Positions 8,033 to 13,215 of a stretch of DNA of 13,215 nt are shown piece after piece. Source of the stretch: Candidatus Acetothermia bacterium (GTDB taxonomy: Bacteria > Bipolaricaulota > Bipolaricaulia > Bipolaricaulales > Bipolaricaulaceae); assembly GCA_023255835.1 (NCBI GenBank), contig JAGDVW010000033.1, positions 1,324-14,538 of the forward strand. Direction: 5' to 3'. The notes beneath the pieces are model-generated. The model worked only from the letters and a program-made list of their open reading frames with translations, was not told where the DNA came from and searched no databases. Position 1 is the stretch's first letter; the number at the start of each line of letters is the position of its first letter. The position numbers and the translations under genes were made by a program.

Positions 8033-8983
8033 CTATCCCCGCACGATTTGCGTTCCGGCGCGGCCCTCCAGTGCCGCCGTGGCCTGGGTCAGGGAGGCGA
8101 TGATGGCCACCTCCCCGCCCGCTTCCACAAACCGCACACAAGCTTTAACCTTCGGCTCCATGGAGCCTTTGGCGAACTGCCCCTCGGCCAAATAGCGCTT
8201 GGCCTCGGAAACCGTCATCCGCTCCAAAGCCAGTTCGTTGGGCTTTCGGTAATTGAGGCGCACCCGGTCCACGTCGGTGAGGATGAGGAAGACTTGGGCT
8301 CCCACGTCCTCGGCCAGGCGCTCCCCGGCGAGATCCTTGTCGATCACCGCCTCCACCCCGCGGTAGGCCCCGTCCTCCCTGATCACGGGGATCCCCCCGC
8401 CGCCGGAGGCGATGACGATGGCGTGGTTTTCCACGAGGATCCGGATGGCTTCTTTTTCCACAATGGCCTTGGGATCCGGGGAGGGAACGACCCGCCGCCA
8501 GCCCCGCCCGGCATCCTCCACCACGTGCCAGCCCTTCTCCTCCTTTAGGCGCAGGGCTTCCTCTTTGGTATAGAAGGGGCCCACGGGCTTGGTGGGGTTT
8601 TGGAAGGCCGGGTCGTTTTTGTCCACCAGGACCTGGGTGACCACGGTGACCACGGGGATATCGGGCCGGCCCCGCCGCGCGAGGACGTTGTGCAGGGCCT
8701 GCTGGATCATATAGCCGATCATCCCCTGGGACTCGGCCCCACAAACATCCATGGGCATGGGCGGGACCAGGTGCTTCCCCGCCTCGTTTTGAAGGAGGAT
8801 ATTCCCCACCTGGGGGCCGTTCCCATGGGTGATGACCAGCCGCCACTTCCCGGAGAGGACGAGATCAGCCAGTTGCTCCATGGCGTTGTAAACGTTTTGC
8901 ATCTGCTCCTCGAAGGTGCCCTTTTGCCCCACTTGAAGGAGGGCGTTTCCTCCCAAAGCCACCACTACGGTTTTCTTCTCCAT
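8033..8983 (-). CDS. arcC: carbamate kinase
   Basis: Cytoplasmic enzyme of 316 residues, normal family length, that converts carbamoyl phosphate plus ADP to ATP, ammonia and CO2. Motifs in order: VVALGGNAL (7-15), THGNGPQVG (53-61), KPVGPFY (132-138), RRVVPSPDP (163-171), ASGGGGIPV (193-201), VIDKDLA (213-219), LTDVD (235-239) and GSMEPKVKA (273-281), all typical of ArcC/YqeA. The ATG at 8983 has a strong Shine-Dalgarno AGGAGGT that overlaps the TAG stop of the regulator gene 12 bases upstream, so the two are probably coupled. Placed directly ahead of two carbamoyltransferases and without arginine deiminase, it most likely harvests ATP from carbamoyl phosphate released by them, as YqeA is thought to do beside YgeW. 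Running in the carbamoyl-phosphate-forming direction is a less likely alternative. Confidence 0.95.
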   Translation of the reverse strand: MEKKTVVVALGGNALLQVGQKGTFEEQMQNVYNAMEQLADLVLSGKWRLVITHGNGPQVGNILLQNEAGKHLVPPMPMDVCGAESQGMIGYMIQQALHNVLARRGRPDIPVVTVVTQVLVDKNDPAFQNPTKPVGPFYTKEEALRLKEEKGWHVVEDAGRGWRRVVPSPDPKAIVEKEAIRILVENHAIVIASGGGGIPVIREDGAYRGVEAVIDKDLAGERLAEDVGAQVFLILTDVDRVRLNYRKPNELALERMTVSEAKRYLAEGQFAKGSMEPKVKACVRFVEAGGEVAIIASLTQATAALEGRAGTQIVRG

Positions 8984-8995
8984 AAGTTGGACCTC

Positions 8996-9718
8996 CTAGC
9001 TTTCGTGGTTTTCCTCGCCTTGGACGAGACGCCACATGCGCAGCCAGTGGGCTTGCATGGCCGCGCGGGCTTTGGCTTTGTCCTTTTTCGCCACGGCCTC
9101 CGCCACCTTTTTATGGAGGGAGGCCACCTCCACGATGCTCTCCAGGTCCTTCATGTAATACTCCCGCGTGAATTCCCGATAGATCCTTTGGTCCATGGTG
9201 TTGACGAGGGGGATCATGGCCGCGGCGAGGAGGGAGTTATTGGCCGCTTGCACCAAGGCCAAATGGAAGCGTTTGTCGGCGGTGAAGTACTCGTCGAAGT
9301 GGGCGGGATCGGCGAGCTTTTGGAGCTCCTCACAGATGGCAAAAAGGAGGGAGAGTTGCTCCTCGGTGCGTTTTTGGGCCGCCAGTTCCGCCACCGCCGG
9401 CTCCAAAAAAGTCCGGGCTTCCATGATCTCCAAGCAGCTCGCCTCGGTTTCCAAAAGGAAGAGGGCCTCGAAGGCCATGGACTCCGTGGGGTGTTTCACG
9501 AAGTTGCCGATGCCGGGGCGGGCTTCGATGAGGCCCACGGCTTCCAGGGCGGAGAGGGCCTCCCGCACGGTGGGCCGGCTCACCCCCATCATCTGCGCCA
9601 GCTCCGCCTCCGAGGGGAGCTTTGAATCCACGGGGAAAAGGCCCTCCTTTATGGCCCGCAAAAGCTGCTGGGCCACAGCCGTGGAGGCCTTGGTGGGCCG
9701 AACCTTTTGGAACTCCAT
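8996..9718 (-). CDS. FadR-type GntR family transcriptional regulator (FCD domain)
   Basis: DNA-binding regulator of 240 residues. The N-terminal winged helix-turn-helix (about 10-75) has the GntR signature KLPSEAELAQMMGVSRPTVREAL (33-55 region) and a wing ending GIGNFVKHP. Residues about 95-230 form an all-helical FCD ligand domain, with D148, H152, H202 and H224 at the spacing of the metal-binding Asp and three His of metal-dependent FCD regulators; these usually sense small carboxylates. It is the first gene of the carbamate kinase-carbamoyltransferase operon and divergent from the PLP-enzyme gene, so it most likely controls both. A canonical promoter lies upstream (9743-9771) and inverted repeats that look like its operator fill 9721-9742. 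The ATG at 9718 has no clear Shine-Dalgarno site, but the homology begins right after it. Ligand is unknown; a product of ureido-acid breakdown would fit. Confidence 0.93.
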   Translation of the reverse strand: MEFQKVRPTKASTAVAQQLLRAIKEGLFPVDSKLPSEAELAQMMGVSRPTVREALSALEAVGLIEARPGIGNFVKHPTESMAFEALFLLETEASCLEIMEARTFLEPAVAELAAQKRTEEQLSLLFAICEELQKLADPAHFDEYFTADKRFHLALVQAANNSLLAAAMIPLVNTMDQRIYREFTREYYMKDLESIVEVASLHKKVAEAVAKKDKAKARAAMQAHWLRMWRLVQGEENHES

Positions 9719-9720
9719 GG

Positions 9721-9742
9721 GGTTGTCAACCTGTCAGACAAC
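9721..9742. promoter_or_regulatory. candidate operator for the GntR/FCD regulator
   Basis: Two adjoining inverted repeats: GGTTGTCAACC (9721-9731, perfect five-base arms around a T) and TGTCAGACA (9732-9740, perfect four-base arms around an A); outer GTTGTC (9722-9727) and GACAAC (9737-9742) also pair. The second contains GT-NNN-AC, the core of known FCD-type operators, although the left flanking T of the consensus is missing. The site begins two bases from the regulator start codon and covers the predicted transcription start, fitting autorepression. Binding by this protein is inferred from position. Confidence 0.6.
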
Positions 9743-9771
9743 ATGATAGCATTGCCCCAAAAGCAAGTCAA
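9743..9771 (-). promoter_or_regulatory. sigma-70-type promoter of the regulator-carbamoyltransferase operon
   Basis: On the minus strand TTGACT (9771 to 9766) is followed by a spacer of exactly 17 bases and TATCAT (9748 to 9743). Both hexamers match the consensus in five of six positions. The expected transcription start, near 9736, falls inside the inverted repeats at 9721-9742. It is the only strong promoter found for the four genes down to the terminator at 5889. Confidence 0.72.
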
Positions 9772-9774
9772 ACG

Positions 9775-9789
9775 GGGAAAGGAGCGAGA
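9775..9789 (+). promoter_or_regulatory. translation leader of the PLP-enzyme gene (GGGAAAGGAGCGAGA)
   Basis: AAAGGAG ends six bases before the ATG at 9791 and fixes that start. The frame is open upstream to 9707, but those codons cover the regulator's operator and promoter. The same 15 bases precede the xanthine-dehydrogenase-like gene (4673-4687, minus strand). No good plus-strand promoter was found: TTGTCA at 9723-9728 could be a -35, but the matching -10 is poor. Confidence 0.6.
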
Positions 9790-9790
9790 A

Positions 9791-11254
9791 ATGATCGATC
9801 TTGCGGTGCATGAGGAAACGAGGAAGAGGAACGCCCGGCTCGCCCGGGAAAAGAACATCCTCATCCCCACCTTCCGGGAGATGCGCGATCCCCGGCTCAT
9901 CCCGGATTGGGTGAAGCGGGAGCTCCGGGAAATAGGGCTTTGGGACCTCCACCCCCGCAACCTTTTCCGCATCACCTGGAAGAACGAACCCGTGCCCAAG
10001 GGCGGCGGGTTCAACGGGGTGAATCGCTTGGTGTTCCCGGAAGAGCTCACCGGCGTTCCCGCCAAGATCGTGGCCCTGGTGGGCAAATGGTTCCCCACCG
10101 GCTCCCACAAGGTGGGGGCGACCTTCGGGTGCCTGGCCCCACGGCTCGTGACCGGACAGTTCGACCCCACCCGCCACAAAGCCGTTTGGCCCTCCACTGG
10201 GAACTTCTGCCGCGGCGGAGCCTACGTGGCCAACCTCCTTGGTTGCGAATCGGTGGCCATCCTCCCCGAAGGGATGTCCCGCGAGCGCTTCGAGTGGCTG
10301 AGCAAGGTGGCCGGGGAGGTAATCGCCACCCCCGGAACGGAGTCGAACGTGTGGGAGATCTTCATGAAGTGCAAAGAGCTTGAGAGGACCAGAAAAGACG
10401 TGATGATCTTCAACCAGTTTGATGAGTTTGGGAACCACCTTTGGCATTATGCTGTGACCGGCCCGGCCATGGAGGAAGCACTGGCTGAAGAAATGGCGGC
10501 CGGCGAGCGCCTGGCAGGGATCACCCTCACCTCCGGCTCCTCCGGGACTTTGGGCTGCGCGGATTACCTCAAGGAACGCTTCCCGCACGCAAAGCTCGCG
10601 GTGGGAGAAAGCCTCCAATGCCCCACTTTGCTCCTGAACGGTTTTGGCGCCCACCGCATCGAGGGGATCGGCGATAAACACGTGCCCTGGATCCACAACG
10701 TCCGCAACACCGACATGGTCATCGCCATCGACGACGAGGCCCCAGTCTCCCTCATCCGCCTCTTCAACGAGCCCGCGGGAAGGGAATACCTCCTCCGCCG
10801 GGGCGTCCCGCCCTCCCTCGTGGACAACCTCGACCTCCTTGGGATCTCCGGCGCGGCCAACCTCATCGCCGCCATCAAATTCGCCAAGTACTTTGAGCTC
10901 ACCTCCCGCGACTGGGTGATCACCGTCCTCACCGACTCCATGGAGCTTTATCAGAGCCGGCTCCGGGAGCTGCGGGAGGAGCGCGGCCCCTACACCACAG
11001 AACAAGCGGCCATCGATTACCATCGTTTCCTCCTCGGCCTTTCCACCGACTGGATGCTGGAGCTTTCCCACTGGGATCGCCGCAGAATCCACAACCTCAA
11101 GTACTACACCTGGGTGGAGCAGATGGGGAAGAGCGCGGATGAGCTCCTTTCCCAGTGGTATGACTGGCCCGACTACTGGGACCGCATCCACCGCCAGGTG
11201 GACGAGATCGACGAATTGATCCGGGAGTTCAACCGCCTTGGGGGCTGGCTCTAG
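9791..11254 (+). CDS. fold-type II PLP-dependent enzyme (TrpB/cysteine synthase-like), putative lyase
   Basis: Enzyme of 487 residues. PTGSHKVGA (103-110 region) contains K107, the likely Schiff-base lysine, in the S-H-K form typical of tryptophan synthase beta-like proteins; PSTGNFCRGGAYVANLLG (134-151) is the substrate-carboxylate loop of cysteine-synthase-like enzymes, and TSGSSGTLG (247-255) is the glycine-rich phosphate cup. About 60 residues precede and 100 follow the core; the C-terminal part (about 390-487), rich in Trp, Tyr and Arg, I do not recognise. It is longer than cysteine synthase or diaminopropionate ammonia-lyase (about 300-400 residues) and lacks motifs I associate with the latter. 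Divergent from the FCD regulator and sharing its control region, it probably acts on the amino compound freed by the carbamoyltransferases, for example by beta-elimination or deamination. That role is inference; the fold is confident. Its stop shares CTAG with that of the convergent ilvE. Confidence 0.85.
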   Translation: MIDLAVHEETRKRNARLAREKNILIPTFREMRDPRLIPDWVKRELREIGLWDLHPRNLFRITWKNEPVPKGGGFNGVNRLVFPEELTGVPAKIVALVGKWFPTGSHKVGATFGCLAPRLVTGQFDPTRHKAVWPSTGNFCRGGAYVANLLGCESVAILPEGMSRERFEWLSKVAGEVIATPGTESNVWEIFMKCKELERTRKDVMIFNQFDEFGNHLWHYAVTGPAMEEALAEEMAAGERLAGITLTSGSSGTLGCADYLKERFPHAKLAVGESLQCPTLLLNGFGAHRIEGIGDKHVPWIHNVRNTDMVIAIDDEAPVSLIRLFNEPAGREYLLRRGVPPSLVDNLDLLGISGAANLIAAIKFAKYFELTSRDWVITVLTDSMELYQSRLRELREERGPYTTEQAAIDYHRFLLGLSTDWMLELSHWDRRRIHNLKYYTWVEQMGKSADELLSQWYDWPDYWDRIHRQVDEIDELIREFNRLGGWL

Positions 11255-12168
11255 CGGTAGACCGGGGTGCACCAGCCCCGGTACTTGGGCTCTTTCCCCC
11301 GCACCACTGCCTCATAAAGGGCATGGAGGCGACGAAAGATGGGGCCAGGCTCGCCGCTTCCCACCTTTCGATGGTCAACTTCCACCACGGGGGCGAGCCC
11401 GGCCGCCGTCCCGGTGAGGAAAACCTCCTCGGCCACGTAGAGTTCAGTCCGATCCACAGGCCGCTCCACCACCGGGATCCCCAGGTCCCGCGCCAGGACG
11501 AGCACCGTGTCCCGAGTTATCCCCTCGAGGATATTGGCGGTGATGGGCGGGGTGATGAGTGTTCCATCCCGCACGAGGAAGATGTTCTCGGCGCTGCCTT
11601 CGGCCACCTGGCCGTCTTCGTTGAGCACAATGGCCTCGTCGAAACCCGCCAAATGCGCCTCGGTCTTAGCTAGGGCGCAATTGACATAGGCTCCGGTGAT
11701 CTTGGCCCGGGCGGGGATGGCGTTGTCCTCCACCCTCCGCCAGGAGGAGACCATGGCCCGGATCCCCCCTGCGGGAAGGTAGAGCTTGAAGGGAACGGCG
11801 AAGATGGCGAGATCGCTCTCGAGGTTATGGAGGCGAACGCCGATCTCCTCGCTGGCTTTATAGGCAAGGGGGCGGATGTACACGTCCTCCCGGAAACCCT
11901 CCCGCCGGAGGAGCTCCATCGTGATCCGGCAAAGGTCCTCCACGCTATAAGAAAGGTCGATGAGGAGGATGCGGGCGCTTCTGAGAAGCCGGGCATAGTG
12001 CTCGGGCATGCGGAAGACGAAAAGCTCCTGCTCCTCCTCGTTCCAGAAGGCCCGGATCCCCTCGAAAACCCCGGTCCCGTAGTGCAGGGCGGAGGTCATC
12101 ACCGAGATCTTCGCTTCCCCAATGGGCCGGATTTCCCCCCGGAAAAAAGCGTATTTATTTTGGGGCAT
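11251..12168 (-). CDS. ilvE: branched-chain amino acid aminotransferase (class IV)
   Basis: PLP-dependent class IV aminotransferase of 305 residues, the normal length for bacterial IlvE, which interconverts Val/Leu/Ile and their 2-oxo acids using glutamate/2-oxoglutarate. Motifs: ALHYGTGVFEGIRAF (27-41), YIRPLAYK (97-104), ARAKITGAYVN (153-163) with K156 as the likely Schiff-base lysine, EAIVLNEDGQVAEGSAENIF (178-197) with E190, and ILEGITRDTVL (213-223). The ATG at 12168 has GAGGTGAG just upstream and a promoter with perfect TTGACA (12185-12212). It ends convergently with the PLP-enzyme gene, the two TAG stops overlapping in CTAG. It has its own promoter and no partner genes of branched-chain biosynthesis nearby. 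A D-amino acid aminotransferase or aminodeoxychorismate lyase is less likely because of the strong IlvE motifs. Link to the neighbouring catabolic genes is not evident. Confidence 0.93.
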   Translation of the reverse strand: MPQNKYAFFRGEIRPIGEAKISVMTSALHYGTGVFEGIRAFWNEEEQELFVFRMPEHYARLLRSARILLIDLSYSVEDLCRITMELLRREGFREDVYIRPLAYKASEEIGVRLHNLESDLAIFAVPFKLYLPAGGIRAMVSSWRRVEDNAIPARAKITGAYVNCALAKTEAHLAGFDEAIVLNEDGQVAEGSAENIFLVRDGTLITPPITANILEGITRDTVLVLARDLGIPVVERPVDRTELYVAEEVFLTGTAAGLAPVVEVDHRKVGSGEPGPIFRRLHALYEAVVRGKEPKYRGWCTPVYR

Positions 12169-12184
12169 AACTCACCTCGCTAAA

Positions 12185-12212
12185 AACGTAACAAGGGGGG
12201 CTTCCCTGTCAA
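12185..12212 (-). promoter_or_regulatory. candidate promoter of ilvE
   Basis: On the minus strand a perfect -35 TTGACA (12212 to 12207) is followed after 16 bases by TACGTT (12190 to 12185), a three-of-six match to the -10 consensus. Transcription would start about a dozen bases before the ilvE ATG and include its GAGGTGAG ribosome site. It lies back to back with the xdhC promoter in the 85-base divergent gap. Confidence 0.5.
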
Positions 12213-12217
12213 AGGCG

Positions 12218-12246
12218 TTGGGGAAGAGGAGGAGTTGGGGTAAATT
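12218..12246 (+). promoter_or_regulatory. candidate promoter of xdhC, giving a leaderless mRNA
   Basis: TTGGGG (12218-12223), a spacer of 17 bases and TAAATT (12241-12246, four of six consensus positions). The ATG follows seven bases after the -10, so the transcript would start at or next to the start codon. The GGAGGAG at about 12229-12233 is too far upstream to serve as the ribosome site. The layout resembles that before the DUF362 gene. Confidence 0.45.
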
Positions 12247-12253
12247 GGGGGGT

Positions 12254-13045
12254 ATGCTCGGGGAACTGTTTCGGCGCGCGGCCGAACTCCTGGAGCGGGG
12301 GGAAAGCGCGGTCCTGGTGACGGTGGTGGAGGCGGAGGGAGCGCCCAGGGAGGCCGGCGCCCGGATGCTCGTCTTCCCCGACGGCCGGATAGAGGGGACG
12401 GTGGGCGGCGGGGCCCTCGAACAACATGCCATCGCGAAAGCTTTGCAGCTCCTGTGGGAGGGGAGGAAAACGCTGCTGGAGACCCGCGATCTCCGGGATT
12501 TGGGGATGCTCTGCGGCGGGCACACTGTGCTCTTCTACGAGGTCCTGCAAGCTCCCCCGGTCCTCCTCATCTTCGGGGCCGGACATGTGGGGCTGCTTTT
12601 GGCCCGTGTGGCCAGGGAGACCACCCCCTGGCGGATCGTCCTTGCCGATGATCGGGAGGAGCGGCTTTCGGCAGCGCCGGCCGGGGTGGAAACCCGTTTT
12701 CTCCCGGAGTACCAAGGCCTTCCGGAAATCCCGGGGAAGGTCTACGCCGTGGTGGCCACGGAAAGCCACGAAAAAGACTTCCAGGTGGTGCGGGAGCTCC
12801 TCCGGGGGGAGCCAGGGCCGGCCTATCTGGGGCTTTTGGGTTCGCGGGCCAAAGCGAAGGAGATCAAAGAAAAGCTCCTCGCCCTGGGGATCCCAAAGGA
12901 GAGGGTGGAGGCCTTGCGCTGCCCGGTCGGCCTCCCTTTGGGCGGGAAGGATCCCGGTTCCCTTGTCCTTTCCGTCCTTTCTGAGATCCTCGCCTTCCAT
13001 CATGGCCGGCTTCCCCTCGTGCAGGAAAAATTCGCCCGTGAATGA
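12254..13045 (+). CDS. xdhC: XdhC/CoxI family molybdenum-hydroxylase maturation factor
   Basis: Accessory protein of 263 residues. XdhC proteins bind molybdenum cofactor, promote its sulfuration and deliver it to xanthine dehydrogenase family enzymes. The N-terminal XdhC_CoxI domain is seen in GARMLVFPDGRIEGTVGGG (35-53) and MLCGG (85-89, with C87 in the conserved cysteine position). A C-terminal Rossmann-like domain starts at IFGAGHVG (106-113) and contains YLGLLGSRAK (191-200) and CPVGLPLGGKDP (223-234), all family hallmarks. The frame is open to 12122, but that would run back over the ilvE start; the ATG at 12254 is where the homology begins and fits a leaderless start. Its probable client is the molybdopterin subunit at 2343-4673, although that gene is 7.6 kb away. 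The downstream NTPase gene overlaps its stop by ATGA. Confidence 0.92.
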   Translation: MLGELFRRAAELLERGESAVLVTVVEAEGAPREAGARMLVFPDGRIEGTVGGGALEQHAIAKALQLLWEGRKTLLETRDLRDLGMLCGGHTVLFYEVLQAPPVLLIFGAGHVGLLLARVARETTPWRIVLADDREERLSAAPAGVETRFLPEYQGLPEIPGKVYAVVATESHEKDFQVVRELLRGEPGPAYLGLLGSRAKAKEIKEKLLALGIPKERVEALRCPVGLPLGGKDPGSLVLSVLSEILAFHHGRLPLVQEKFARE

Positions 13046-13215
13046 GGGGGAAGCTCCTTTCCCGTTTTCGCAGGGCCTGGGAAGAAAAAAGGCCAGCCCT
13101 CATCATCTCCGGCCCCATTGGTGCCGGGAAAACCCTGGCCTCCTTGGCCCTGGCTGCACACCTGAAGAAAGAGGGTCTCACCATTGGCGGCGTGGTTTCA
13201 CCCCGCGTGATAAGG
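13042..13215 (+). CDS. P-loop NTPase, N-terminal part (THEP1/NTPase_1-like), cut by window edge
   Basis: The first 58 residues of a protein continuing past the right edge. ATG at 13042 overlaps the xdhC stop as ATGA, so the two are translationally coupled. A Walker A motif GPIGAGKT (residues 24-31) follows a short hydrophobic strand (ALIIS), and the next segment ends GLTIGGVVSPRV, like the GG-(F/V)-x-(S/T)-P stretch of THEP1-type nucleoside triphosphatases. Linked to XdhC, it could help supply or process molybdenum cofactor nucleotides (such NTPases and DUF2478 proteins do occur near molybdenum genes), but that is inference. YqeC, the other small P-loop-like protein of such clusters, is an alternative; its usual N-terminus looks different to me. 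Confidence 0.75.
   Translation, partial: MRGKLLSRFRRAWEEKRPALIISGPIGAGKTLASLALAAHLKKEGLTIGGVVSPRVIR

Noticed and set aside
5935..8983. Arginine deiminase pathway (arcC plus ornithine carbamoyltransferase)
   Set aside because: No arginine deiminase or arginine/ornithine antiporter is present, and both transferases carry YgeW-like rather than ornithine-enzyme features.
9743..9790. Upstream in-frame ATG codons (9707, 9743) as the start of the PLP enzyme
   Set aside because: They lie inside the regulator gene or its promoter and lack ribosome sites, while 9791 has AAAGGAG at correct spacing and the homology begins after it.
9734..11272. A 512-codon minus-strand open frame opposite the PLP-enzyme gene
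   Set aside because: It runs across the divergent promoter and ribosome site and has low-complexity composition without motifs. It is a shadow of the plus-strand gene.
12205..12212. CCTGTCAA before ilvE as a second regulator operator resembling 9730-9736
   Set aside because: Only CCTGTCA is shared, no inverted repeat accompanies it, and it is explained as the complement of a consensus -35 TTGACA.

Overview
The window is a gene-dense, high-GC bacterial segment: eleven complete protein genes plus one cut by the right edge, and no intergenic gap of even 100 bases between genes. No rRNA, tRNA, CRISPR array, insertion sequence or origin is visible. Shine-Dalgarno sites (AGGAGG, AAAGGAG), sigma-70-like promoters and an intrinsic terminator show a bacterium. 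Strong G/C bias, strictly anaerobic-looking enzymes and very compact packing would suit a thermophilic or anaerobic uncultivated lineage (Bipolaricaulota/Acetothermia came to mind), but taxonomy cannot be fixed from the sequence by eye.

Layout. (1) 68-1228 (+): a DUF362 protein with two C-terminal 4Fe-4S motifs. (2) 4673-1225 (-): a xanthine-dehydrogenase-family molybdopterin subunit followed by an Fsr-like MFS transporter, translationally coupled by a GTGA overlap. (3) 5871-4735 (-): a NagA-type deacetylase, separated from the genes upstream of it by an intrinsic terminator at 5889-5917. (4) 9718-5935 (-): a tight operon of FadR/GntR regulator, carbamate kinase and two different YgeW-like knotted carbamoyltransferases, with intergenic gaps of 11 to 20 bases. 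(5) 9791-11254 (+), divergent from the regulator: a fold-type II PLP enzyme. (6) 12168-11251 (-): a branched-chain aminotransferase (IlvE type). (7) 12254 to the right edge (+): XdhC, the maturation factor for xanthine dehydrogenase enzymes, overlapping by ATGA a P-loop NTPase of which only 58 residues are present.

How the parts may work together. YgeW-type carbamoyltransferase, carbamate kinase, a PLP lyase, a xanthine-dehydrogenase-family hydroxylase and its XdhC factor together recall the E. coli ygeW-ygeX-yqeA-xdh/yqeB region, which is linked to anaerobic purine (urate/xanthine) and ureido-compound breakdown. The inferred logic is: a ureido compound is phosphorolysed by a carbamoyltransferase to carbamoyl phosphate; carbamate kinase makes ATP from it; the freed amino compound is deaminated by the PLP enzyme. 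The version here is unusual. It has two divergent carbamoyltransferases instead of one, a TrpB/cysteine-synthase-like PLP enzyme in place of recognisable YgeX, no HyuA, YgeY or SsnA in view, no small or FAD subunits beside the hydroxylase, and a dedicated FCD-type regulator with a likely autoregulatory operator. The best candidate for an undescribed system is therefore the carbamoyltransferase pair, kinase and PLP-enzyme locus at 5935-11254.
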